From positions 1 through 64,000 of the forward strand of contig CACYGX010000003.1 in assembly GCA_902774055.1 (NCBI GenBank): a DNA stretch of 64,000 nt, in the 5' to 3' direction. Position numbers and translations under genes: made by a program. The DNA comes from an uncultured Bacteroidales bacterium (GTDB taxonomy: Bacteria > Bacteroidota > Bacteroidia > Bacteroidales > Muribaculaceae). The notes beneath the pieces were generated by a model. That model saw nothing but the letters and a program-made list of their open reading frames with translations, did no database searches and was not told the origin of the DNA. Position 1 is the first letter of the stretch; each line of letters opens with the position of its first letter. This document shows positions 35,966 through 43,946 of the stretch, in pieces.

Positions 35966-37066
35966 TTACTGCATGTGCAGGTAAAACAGGGAGTCCTTGG
36001 GGAAAACCTTCTTGTTGCTCTGCACGCGGCTGCACTCCACACGGCGGGCACGTTCAATCACTTCTTCCAGGCAATCTCCAAACATGGGACCAGCCATCAT
36101 CTGGGGGCCCTCGACGCTAGGCACGAGGTTAAACTCGATGAACAAGGGCTCGCCATCGGGCAAAACGGTCACATCCCAACCCACAAAGTCGAAGTAAGGA
36201 AGACGGCGGTGCATGTTGAGCAACGTCTCGACAACGCCCTGATAGTTGGGCACGACGAGTCCCTCAACACCCGTCTCCCGCTTCAGGGAGGACACCTCCA
36301 TGTGCTTGAAACGGAACACCCTGTCATCAACAGTGCCGTCATTGAGAATAAGACAGGTGCCGCCACCCTGCGAGACATTGTCCTTGATAGCCCCCTTACC
36401 GCCAAAACGCATGTGCGCAAAGGGATACAGGAACTCGTAGGTACCGTCAAGATGACGGTAAGTATAGAGTCGCATCGAGTTGAGAGAGGTGGGATTAACC
36501 TGCTGCAGGACAGGATGTTGTTTCACCTTTTCCTGCACGATAAAGTTGATGCCATAGCGCTCGAAAAGGTCTCGAACGGCTGCGATACCAAAGTCCCTGA
36601 TCTGCTCGACGCCCTCGCCATTACAGGTCTCGACAGTAGGCTTAATCATGAGTTCGCCGGCTGATGCGTTCACTGCCTCAACTGCCTGGTCAAGCGTGAT
36701 TTCATTGCCATCACGGTAGAAGATGCCGTGAATATTCTTGACGATGGTCTTGGGCTGCTTGACCATGGGGAAAAGTTCGCTATAGATGTTCTTGTCGAGG
36801 TAGGCGTTCTTGAAATCATAACGGTTGAGGGACGGAATAACGTAGAAGTAATAGACGTCCATCGATAAGTATCGGTCACTCGTGATGCCATTGAGCCGTG
36901 AGAAATAGTCGGCAAACATCATCGAGACCTTAAAGCCCTGCTTCTCGTAGTAGGGCGAAAGTTCCTTTTTGTGGGCTTTATAGTCAAAGTCGGCGGGCAT
37001 GACATGGGACTTGAAATACCAGTCACCCCAGTAATACTCCTTATTGGAATTGAGATACTGCGCCAT
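35966..37066 (-). CDS. Sugar-transfer-associated ATP-grasp protein
   Basis: 366 residues. Matches the ATP-grasp family seen in polysaccharide loci: MFADYFSRLNG, ELMIKPTVETCNGEGV (lysine and glycine-rich loop), FIVQEKVKQHPVL, GGGTCLIL and FDFVGWDVTVLPDGEPLFIEFN with the metal-binding E-N. Such enzymes join a carboxylate to an amine, hydroxyl or thiol using ATP. Here it could form an amide or ester between an acyl acid and a sugar. It lies 15 bases after the ketoacyl synthase gene. Confidence 0.82.
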   Translation of the reverse strand: MAQYLNSNKEYYWGDWYFKSHVMPADFDYKAHKKELSPYYEKQGFKVSMMFADYFSRLNGITSDRYLSMDVYYFYVIPSLNRYDFKNAYLDKNIYSELFPMVKQPKTIVKNIHGIFYRDGNEITLDQAVEAVNASAGELMIKPTVETCNGEGVEQIRDFGIAAVRDLFERYGINFIVQEKVKQHPVLQQVNPTSLNSMRLYTYRHLDGTYEFLYPFAHMRFGGKGAIKDNVSQGGGTCLILNDGTVDDRVFRFKHMEVSSLKRETGVEGLVVPNYQGVVETLLNMHRRLPYFDFVGWDVTVLPDGEPLFIEFNLVPSVEGPQMMAGPMFGDCLEEVIERARRVECSRVQSNKKVFPKDSLFYLHMQ

Positions 37067-37081
37067 AACGATTTCCGCTCA

Positions 37082-38146
37082 TTAATAGGTTATTACATCA
37101 CTGCACTTGATATCGCCCGCATAAAATTCCATGCTGGCCCACGCCAGTCCCACACCGAAACCGCATGCCAGGCAATGCTGCTCACCGCTGCCCGTCAACT
37201 TCTCGCGGCACCTCGTCACCATGGTCAAGGGTATGGAAGCGCTTGTGACATTACCATATTCCTCAAGGCAATAAGGCGTCTTCTCGGGCGCAATCTTGAC
37301 GGCCTTGCGAATCTTCTCATCAATGAATTTGTTGGCCTGGTGCAACAAGAGCAAGTCAACACTCTCAACATCGATACTAAACTTCTCAATCAACTCCTTG
37401 AGCGAGCGGGGCGGTTGCTTGATGGCAAAACCGAAGACGTCCATGCCGTTGACAATCATGTCAATGCCACGGCGATAGACACCGGGTGCGACCTCCTTCT
37501 CCTCAATAGCCTCGGGAGTAACAGGATTGCGCATACCGCCATAAGGAGCCCACACTGCATCATATCCGCTGCCGTCCACACCATAAACAAAGTTCATGGG
37601 ACGTGAACGCTCTGGATCAAACTCAAGAGCGGTAGCAGTAGCCGCATCACCAAACAGGGGACGAACAGCCGTGTCGCGCGGATTGCGGTTCAGGGTGTTG
37701 GTCTCGGCAGCGACAAGTATCGAACGCTTGAATGTGCCATGAGACATCAGCGAGGCCACGATACTCATGCCATAGACCCATCCCGAGCAGCCAAACGGCA
37801 AGTCAAACACACAACAGTCGCTGCGCAACTTCAGGCGGTCCTGAAGGATGCAAGCCGTCTGCGGGGCGATGAAATCCCTTGATGTGCAGACATAGGCAAA
37901 GCAATCCACGTCTTGGGCTTCCCAACCCATGTCCTGGAGCAGGCGCTCGACAGCCTTAACGGTAAGGTCAGACGCCGTAGTGCCAGGCTCCACCTTGTGG
38001 TGGCGCTCGATACCTGTCGATGCAATCACCTTGAGGGCATCGGCCTCGTCCTTATAGATGGGTAATGTGAGATTGTCCTCGACTGTGGCGGGGACACAAG
38101 CACTCATGCCCGCAATGCGAACATTATTGATTGTTAATTGTGACAT
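37082..38146 (-). CDS. 3-oxoacyl-ACP synthase III family protein (module A)
   Basis: 354 residues. Condensing enzyme with Cys120 (PFGCSGW), His269 (LHQANKF) and Asn299 (EYGNVTSAS) all present. It is a clear paralogue of the enzyme at 31921-32970 with a different active-site flank (PFGCSGW versus SLGCSGY), so a different primer is likely. It starts 7 bases after the ligase stop. Together with two ACPs and the ligase it makes a minimal carrier-bound chain-building set. Confidence 0.9.
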   Translation of the reverse strand: MSQLTINNVRIAGMSACVPATVEDNLTLPIYKDEADALKVIASTGIERHHKVEPGTTASDLTVKAVERLLQDMGWEAQDVDCFAYVCTSRDFIAPQTACILQDRLKLRSDCCVFDLPFGCSGWVYGMSIVASLMSHGTFKRSILVAAETNTLNRNPRDTAVRPLFGDAATATALEFDPERSRPMNFVYGVDGSGYDAVWAPYGGMRNPVTPEAIEEKEVAPGVYRRGIDMIVNGMDVFGFAIKQPPRSLKELIEKFSIDVESVDLLLLHQANKFIDEKIRKAVKIAPEKTPYCLEEYGNVTSASIPLTMVTRCREKLTGSGEQHCLACGFGVGLAWASMEFYAGDIKCSDVITY

Positions 38147-38153
38147 AATCTTG

Positions 38154-39623
38154 TCATTGCTTAAGTTTCAATCGTTGTATCTTGCCCGATGAGGTGCGTG
38201 GGATAGCATCTATCCATGCCCACTCTACCGGGACTTCATGGGGTGGCAACTTGGTGAGCAAGTTGCTTTTTATTTCTTCAAAGTCCATTGGGCAGTTCCC
38301 CTTGACCAAGAATGCTTTGGGAACCTCGCCCAAAACGCCCTTTGGATCAGGTACGCCCACGCAAGCACAATCGGCAATGCCCAGCGACTTGATGGCTTCC
38401 TCGATGGCGCCAGGGCTCACTTTCTCGCCTCCGACGTTAATGAGTTCTTTTTTGCGCCCTGTGAGATAGAACAGGCCGTCGTGGCCGCGATGGCCCCAAT
38501 CACCGGTGCGGAACCAGTCGCCATAGAATGCTCCATCGTTATCTTGTGGCAGGAAATAGGTGTGAGTCACCATATTGCCACGGACGCATATTTCACCGTC
38601 AGCGCCATCGGGCACTGCCCCACCCTGCTCGTCAAGCACGCAGGCCTCGACCAACTGGGAGGCAGGACGCCCTATCGCATCCAGATGGTCTTGAGACTGG
38701 TGGAACTCGGTAAACATCGCTCGCGAGGCTTCGGTGAGGCCGTAGTGCATACAGATGCGCGTTTTTGGGAACAACTCCATGAGCAGGCGCTTGTCCTCGA
38801 TGGGTAAGGCAGCACTGCCAATCTCAATATAGCGCAGCTGGCCTGCAAATCGAGCGATTCTGTTCCCGCTCAGGCGCTTGATGTATTGCCATACGGCAGG
38901 CACCATGCCAAAGCCTGTCACCTTTTCCGTATCGAGGACAGTAAAGAATGTCTTCAGGTTGGCGAAGTTGCCCACAAGCACGAGTGTGGCGCCCGCAATG
39001 AGCACACAGCGCAAGCGTCCCAGGCCGAATGAGTGGCTAAGGGGTAATGCAAGCGCTTCGATATCACTGGACTTGGTACCGATAAAGCCATTAGTGTTAC
39101 ATGCCGAACCGGCAATATTGTCGTGGGTCAGACAGACACCCTTAGGACGACCCGTGGTGCCCGTGGTGAACATAATATCAGCGACATCACTCGATTGCAA
39201 CGAGGGTAACGGTAATGGCAGGATTGCTTTATTGTCAAGGTCGAGATCACCGAAAGCGATGACCCTGATGCCGTCAATTGGATTGACGGTGTTGCCAAAT
39301 GCAGCGGCAGGACGAGTGATGCCAGTGATATAATTGAGTCTATCGGCTGGCGCGCTAGGATCGACCACGACATTAACAATGCCTAGCAAATGGGCCGCCA
39401 GATAGAGATAAATAAAATCGGCCTCTTTATTGGCAGCCAGCATGATGCGGTCACCACGATGAAGCCCCATGGCCTGCAATAGGCCCGCAGCGTTCTCGAC
39501 ACGCGCCACCAGTTGACTATAGGTCACACGGGCGTCATTGTCGACAAGAGCTACCTTGTCGGGTGCAGATGTAGCATGAGCCGCTATCGAAGCGAGCACA
39601 TGACTGTGGGGGGCATCAAACAT
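38154..39623 (-). CDS. Acyl-adenylating ligase (ANL superfamily)
   Basis: 489 residues from the ATG at 39621-39623 (MFDAPH), which overlaps the upstream ACP by eight bases; the frame's longer start lies deep inside the ACP gene. Motifs: FTTGTTGRPKG (153-163), YGLTEASR, RTGDWG, GRKKELINVGGEKVSP and the catalytic lysine in PRTSSGKIQRL at the C-terminus. It activates a carboxylic acid as the acyl-AMP and passes it to CoA or, given its neighbours, to an ACP. Confidence 0.9.
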   Translation of the reverse strand: MFDAPHSHVLASIAAHATSAPDKVALVDNDARVTYSQLVARVENAAGLLQAMGLHRGDRIMLAANKEADFIYLYLAAHLLGIVNVVVDPSAPADRLNYITGITRPAAAFGNTVNPIDGIRVIAFGDLDLDNKAILPLPLPSLQSSDVADIMFTTGTTGRPKGVCLTHDNIAGSACNTNGFIGTKSSDIEALALPLSHSFGLGRLRCVLIAGATLVLVGNFANLKTFFTVLDTEKVTGFGMVPAVWQYIKRLSGNRIARFAGQLRYIEIGSAALPIEDKRLLMELFPKTRICMHYGLTEASRAMFTEFHQSQDHLDAIGRPASQLVEACVLDEQGGAVPDGADGEICVRGNMVTHTYFLPQDNDGAFYGDWFRTGDWGHRGHDGLFYLTGRKKELINVGGEKVSPGAIEEAIKSLGIADCACVGVPDPKGVLGEVPKAFLVKGNCPMDFEEIKSNLLTKLPPHEVPVEWAWIDAIPRTSSGKIQRLKLKQ

Positions 39624-39846
39624 TCTTGAGTTGATTGACCTCGTCAACAATCGTCTTTACCGAAGTGAGGTCAAAGAGGTCTTCGAGCGGGAACTCCACA
39701 TCGAGTTCCTGCTCTATCGTGCTGATGATTGCAAGATTACCGACAGAGTCCCACTCGGGAATATCTCCCGCGGACAGGTCATCGGTGATTACGTCAAGAC
39801 TCACATTGAGCACGCGTGCAATGATTTGCTTGACTTGTGTCTCCAT
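39616..39846 (-). CDS. Acyl carrier protein, DSV type (module A)
   Basis: 76 residues from METQVK (ATG at 39844-39846). EWDSVGNLAII gives Ser34 as the pantetheine site with the usual Asp before it. Acidic FPLEDLFDLTSV follows. Its end overlaps the ligase start, so it is the probable partner of that ligase. It differs clearly from the EWSSL-type ACP immediately upstream. Confidence 0.88.
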   Translation of the reverse strand: METQVKQIIARVLNVSLDVITDDLSAGDIPEWDSVGNLAIISTIEQELDVEFPLEDLFDLTSVKTIVDEVNQLKNV

Positions 39847-39866
39847 AAAGAAGAGTGGCAAGGGGA

Positions 39867-40097
39867 TTAGAGATGCTTTTCGACTATATTATACAGATCC
39901 TGAATAGTATCGGAATTCAAGATATCATTACCCTTAATAATCACATCATACTCATCATCAATCATGGCTATAATCGACAGGGCAGTCAGTGATGACCACT
40001 CGTCCAACTCTTTAAATCTGGTGTCAGCGGTGAAGACGCTGGCATCAGTGTCATCAAATTGTGCGGAGAAATTTTCAACAAAATCCTGTATGTTCAT
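39867..40097 (-). CDS. Acyl carrier protein, EWSSL type (module A)
   Basis: 76 residues from MNIQDF (ATG at 40095-40097). Ser36 in EWSSLTALS is the likely pantetheine site, preceded by Ser instead of Asp. Paralogue of the ACP at 33104-33337. It is first behind the strong internal promoter at 40156-40185, which gives a leader of about 50 bases. The longer frame to 40250 is rejected because it crosses that promoter. Confidence 0.88.
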   Translation of the reverse strand: MNIQDFVENFSAQFDDTDASVFTADTRFKELDEWSSLTALSIIAMIDDEYDVIIKGNDILNSDTIQDLYNIVEKHL

Positions 40098-40155
40098 ATT
40101 ACAATTTTGTTTCTTTGTTGAGTGTATTTTCAGTAATTCTAAATGAATTTGGTTG

Positions 40156-40185
40156 CAAAAGTAGTTGTATTTTTGAAAAACACAA
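40156..40185 (-). promoter_or_regulatory. Internal promoter before the ACP module
   Basis: On the minus strand TTG (40183-40185), 19 bases, then TACTTTTG (40156-40163). It sits between the SDR and the first ACP, so the acyl-building genes can be expressed apart from the upstream glycosyltransferase genes. Confidence 0.6.
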
Positions 40186-40201
40186 AAATTTAGCGAAAAA
40201 A

Positions 40202-40954
40202 CTATATAGAAAAGCCGCCATCTATCACCAAATCGTGCCCAGTCAGCCAACTTGAAGCGTCACTCAAGAGGTAAACTGCGCCATTGGCGATGTCCTCGGG
40301 CTGGCCGTAGCGGCCCAGCGGATAACGCTTTGCATCCTCGGCTAATTGCTCCTCGGTGATCGTGCCGCGATGGATGAGCGGAGTGTCCACCATGCCGGGG
40401 CAGATGCTGTTAACCCGAACCTTGCGCGAGGCGAACTCACGGGCGGCATACTTCATGACAGAGTTCAGCGCAGCCTTGGAAGCGCCATAGACGCCATTGC
40501 CCGGCATAAAGCTGTGGGTGCCACCGATGGAAGCAATCAGCACCACCGAAGACCCCTTCTTGAGCGCTTTCTTCTTGTACATCAAGCGCAGCAATTCGAC
40601 GGGTGCGAAAAAATTGACATTGAACATGTCATCAAACTTCTCACGTGAGCCGAATTGCAACGGCAAAGTCGTCGAATTACCGGCACACAACACAGCACCG
40701 TCGAGTTCAGGCAACGCCTCGACCAGTCTTGCGACATCATCGGGGTTAGTCAAGTCGGCGATGACCTCGGCATGGCAGTGTTCGCCTAACTGCTCACGAG
40801 TCTCTTGCAAGCGTTCCTGATCACGCGCAGTAATGACTACAGTCGCCCCCATGCGGGAACAAATGAGAGCGGTTTCCCGTCCAATACCCGACGAGGCCCC
40901 CGTAACCAAAACGGTCTTACCCTCTAACGAAAAAGGATTATTATTCATTTCCAT
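40202..40954 (-). CDS. SDR family oxidoreductase, FabG-like
   Basis: 250 residues. NAD(P)-binding TGASSGIG (18-25), NNAG-equivalent LCAGNS near 90, and the catalytic set Ser142, Tyr156 and Lys160 (YGASK). Close in form to 3-oxoacyl-ACP reductases. Placed just before the ACP module, it could reduce the product of the ketoacyl synthase to a 3-hydroxyacyl group; a sugar substrate is the alternative. ATG at 40954 or 40948. Confidence 0.88.
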   Translation of the reverse strand: MEMNNNPFSLEGKTVLVTGASSGIGRETALICSRMGATVVITARDQERLQETREQLGEHCHAEVIADLTNPDDVARLVEALPELDGAVLCAGNSTTLPLQFGSREKFDDMFNVNFFAPVELLRLMYKKKALKKGSSVVLIASIGGTHSFMPGNGVYGASKAALNSVMKYAAREFASRKVRVNSICPGMVDTPLIHRGTITEEQLAEDAKRYPLGRYGQPEDIANGAVYLLSDASSWLTGHDLVIDGGFSI

Positions 40955-40961
40955 CTAAAAA

Positions 40962-42206
40962 TCACTCAAAATCAAATTTCTTTGCAGGCACACCAATATA
41001 GGTAAAGCCATCCTTTGGCTTAGTCATCAATACACTTCCGGCTCCCAGGGTTACATTGTCACCAATTTTAATCCGCTGTAACACGACACTGTCTGCACCA
41101 AAGAGGTTACAATTGCCCACCTGCGCTTCACCAGACATACGAACGCCAGGCATCATCACATTGAAATCACCCACCTTCACGTCATGGCCCATCACATTAG
41201 AGCCATTCAGAACATTGTAACTGCCTATCTCTACATCGCATGTCGCGCTACAATTATCCTGAATAATATTTCCCTTTCCTATCTTGAAAGTTTTGGGGTC
41301 AAGCACCCTAAACGATGGAGAAATCAAGTTTGGAAAACTGATATTGGGGTTAATGATACGGTCATAAATCATCTTACGCGATGACGGTGTCCCAACTGCA
41401 ATAGCCAGAGCCAATGGCTCCTTCATAGCATTAAGTTCGTCCATTCCACCCAACACTTCTCCCAAATGAGATACCTTAAACCCAATAGGCTTGGCGTCAT
41501 CATAAAATCCAACCAACTCCCAACTATCAATACCTGCACGATTAATACGCTGAATACCACCAGCGACCTCCTTTCCCAAACCTCCTGCTCCATATATTGC
41601 AATACGTTTGGGATTGATAACATTATGAACAGATTTCACCTTACAAGGGTTGCCATAAGCAATGACACCATCAGGGATGTCACTAACCACAACGCTTCCA
41701 GCGCCGACAATGCTCCACTTGCCTATCTTCACCCCTGGAACAACCACAGCCGCAGCCCCAATCCATGCACCTTCTCCCACTGTGACATTACCGCACAGAG
41801 TAGCCTTAGGCGAAATGTGCGCAAAATCGTTTATTTCACACTCATGGTCGATTGATGCACCCGTGTTGATGATGCAGTGTTTCCCAATACGTGCTGAACT
41901 CTGGATAATAGTTCCTTGCATGACCACAGAACCTTCACCAATTGAAGCAAAAGGTGAAATCACCGAAGACGGATGAATTGCTGTCCCGTACTTACAATGC
42001 AATTTTTCAGCAATCTGTTTTCGCGAGAAATTATTGCCGATGCTGATGATCACAGGAGATTCATTATCCCAATCATGTTTTACCGGGATATTCATCAGTT
42101 CTCTGATTGATAAATCATCATCAAACAAAGCGTCAATCTTAACTTTTGATGAGTTCAGAATGTCAATGATTACTTTAGCGTGTCCGCTTGCTCCGTAAAG
42201 ATACAT
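40962..42206 (-). CDS. Fused double PglD/NeuD-type acyltransferase
   Basis: 414 residues made of two complete copies of a PglD/NeuD-type enzyme. Copy 1 (about 1-200) starts MYLYGASGHAKV, has its likely catalytic His in SIDHECEIN and ends YGNPCKVKS. Copy 2 (about 204-414) starts IAIYGAGGLGKEV, has His in VMGHDVKVGDF and ends GVPAKKFDFE. Single-copy members are about 200-220 residues. Copy 1 resembles PglD; copy 2 is closer to the lone enzyme at 33500-34150. Two N-acylations of one diamino sugar would fit. One-base overlap with the sugar transferase (TAATG). Confidence 0.87.
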   Translation of the reverse strand: MYLYGASGHAKVIIDILNSSKVKIDALFDDDLSIRELMNIPVKHDWDNESPVIISIGNNFSRKQIAEKLHCKYGTAIHPSSVISPFASIGEGSVVMQGTIIQSSARIGKHCIINTGASIDHECEINDFAHISPKATLCGNVTVGEGAWIGAAAVVVPGVKIGKWSIVGAGSVVVSDIPDGVIAYGNPCKVKSVHNVINPKRIAIYGAGGLGKEVAGGIQRINRAGIDSWELVGFYDDAKPIGFKVSHLGEVLGGMDELNAMKEPLALAIAVGTPSSRKMIYDRIINPNISFPNLISPSFRVLDPKTFKIGKGNIIQDNCSATCDVEIGSYNVLNGSNVMGHDVKVGDFNVMMPGVRMSGEAQVGNCNLFGADSVVLQRIKIGDNVTLGAGSVLMTKPKDGFTYIGVPAKKFDFE

Positions 42207-42820
42207 TAGTTGTTTCCTTTAAAGATTTCCATTGTTGCTTGACCATCTTGTGAAATGCCATCTCTGACAATCACTTTTCTTATCGTGGTAATAATCACTT
42301 TTATGTCAGTCATGAGGCTGCAGTGATCGACATACCACACGTCGAGTTTGAATTTTTCACTCCATGACAACGTGTTGCGGCCATGGCATTGTGCCCAACC
42401 TGTTATGCCGGGACGGACCTCATGGCGGCGAAATTGCTCCTTGGAGTACAACGGCAGATACTGCACCAATAAGGGCCGTGGGCCAATAATGGCCATATCT
42501 CCCGTCAACACATTAAACAGTTGGGGCAGTTCATCAATGCTTGTCGAACGTACAAAGCGTCCCACCCTTGTCAGGCGCTGAGCATCTGGCAATAATTTGC
42601 CATTTGAGTCCCGTTCATCTGTCATCGTCTTGAACTTGATGATTTTAAAGATCTTACCATCTTTTCCTGGACGATCCTGCAAGAAAAACGCTCCAGCGCC
42701 TTTGTTAGCAAAATGAAGCCAAATGGTCACCACTAACAGCAATGGTGACAAACATATTATAGCAACGAGCGAGATAATGAATCCCAATACTCGTTTGATA
42801 CAGTCACGATAAATCTTCAC
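42206..42820 (-). CDS. Initiating sugar-phosphate transferase, PglC-like
   Basis: 204 residues, size of the small monotopic phosphoglycosyl transferases. An N-terminal membrane re-entrant segment (about 10-35), FKTM, DELPQLFNVLTGDMAIIGPRPLL with the catalytic Asp-Glu, and HEVRPGITGWAQ. It moves a sugar phosphate from a UDP-sugar to undecaprenyl phosphate, starting the glycan. With PglD- and PglE-like neighbours the sugar is probably a diacetamido- or acylamido-trideoxyhexose. Confidence 0.92.
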   Translation of the reverse strand: MKIYRDCIKRVLGFIISLVAIICLSPLLLVVTIWLHFANKGAGAFFLQDRPGKDGKIFKIIKFKTMTDERDSNGKLLPDAQRLTRVGRFVRSTSIDELPQLFNVLTGDMAIIGPRPLLVQYLPLYSKEQFRRHEVRPGITGWAQCHGRNTLSWSEKFKLDVWYVDHCSLMTDIKVIITTIRKVIVRDGISQDGQATMEIFKGNN

Positions 42821-42826
42821 AAATAA

Positions 42827-43945
42827 TCAATCTTTTGGTAAAACTTCGTGATAGAAATCATACAGACACTTGCGCACAAATCCTTGCTCAAAACGGGAAG
42901 CAATGAGCGGACGGGTGTTTGCGGCTATTGCCTTGACTTCATCTGGATTCTCCACAAAGCGTTTCATGGCCCGATAGAGCGATTCTTCGTCACGAGAAGG
43001 TATAATGACACCATTTTCACCATCGATGATGATTTCCCGCGAGCCGTTGATATCAGTCACTATGCTGGGTAAACCCATCGCACCAGCCTCAATAACTACA
43101 TTGGGGAAGCCTTCGCGATAACTGGGGAAAACCAGTGCATCTGCATTGGCATAAAATGGCCTCACGTCACTCTGACGGCCAACATAGTCAATGCCATCGC
43201 CTTGTTCAATACGTTTCAACGTCTCGGGCAAAATAGGATCTAAATGGTCCTCTCGGGAGCCAACTAAGACTAATTTCGTATCACCGTGTTCCTGATGCAA
43301 ACGGTCAAAAGCGCTCACCAATTCGTTAATGCCTTTGTCGCGGACAATGCGCCCAACAAACACAAATGTGAAGCCTTCGTGCTGTTCTTTGTTGAAATCG
43401 GCTGGATTGTAACGATTCAAGTCGATGCCCATGACATTACCGTATCCCAACACCTTGATAGGCTTGTTGGTGAGGTGATGATTGAGCAGGTCACTCTTCA
43501 CACCTTCGCCTTCAGGGATAACATGAGTGGCGCATGCACACGTCAACCAGTCCGTTGCCATGAGAACTCGACGCTTTAGGCCAACAGAAGTGGGCCAAAC
43601 CAGTCCAGTAAACGTGTGTACTCGCACTGGCACACCGGCAAGCCAACCTGCCATCATGCTGACAAGACCAGCCTTAGGTGTCATCGAGTGGATCATGTCT
43701 GGCTTTTCACGCCTCAAGACACGCCACATCCGCCACAGGGACTTTATATCCTTCAACAGGGAAATATGGCGTTCCATTGGCACGGCTATCGTCTTCACGC
43801 CTTCACGCTCAGCAACAGCATCGAGTGCTTCGCCAGGAGATGAAACGGCCACGACCTCATACTCCCGCGACAGTTCTTTCAAGATGCCTCTGCAGAACCA
43901 ATTTAAAGACTGTGGAATTGTCGATGAGCGTATTATCTTTTTCAT
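42827..43945 (-). CDS. Glycosyltransferase family 4, PglA-like
   Basis: 372 residues from the ATG at 43943-43945 (MKKIIRSS), one base after the upstream stop codon. GT-B fold: HSMTPKAGLVSMMAGWLAGVPVRVHTFTGLVW, then FVFVGRIVRDKG and the C-terminal EGFPNVVIEAGAMGLPSIVTD with the E-x7-E nucleotide-binding motif. Next to the PglC-like enzyme, it is the likely second transferase adding a sugar to the lipid-linked first residue. Confidence 0.88.
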   Translation of the reverse strand: MKKIIRSSTIPQSLNWFCRGILKELSREYEVVAVSSPGEALDAVAEREGVKTIAVPMERHISLLKDIKSLWRMWRVLRREKPDMIHSMTPKAGLVSMMAGWLAGVPVRVHTFTGLVWPTSVGLKRRVLMATDWLTCACATHVIPEGEGVKSDLLNHHLTNKPIKVLGYGNVMGIDLNRYNPADFNKEQHEGFTFVFVGRIVRDKGINELVSAFDRLHQEHGDTKLVLVGSREDHLDPILPETLKRIEQGDGIDYVGRQSDVRPFYANADALVFPSYREGFPNVVIEAGAMGLPSIVTDINGSREIIIDGENGVIIPSRDEESLYRAMKRFVENPDEVKAIAANTRPLIASRFEQGFVRKCLYDFYHEVLPKD

Positions 43946-43946
43946 C

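Noticed and set aside
37082..38146. Calling either KAS III gene the housekeeping fabH
   Set aside because: Both lie with private ACPs in a glycan locus, far from fatty-acid genes, and have active-site flanks unlike the usual starter enzyme.
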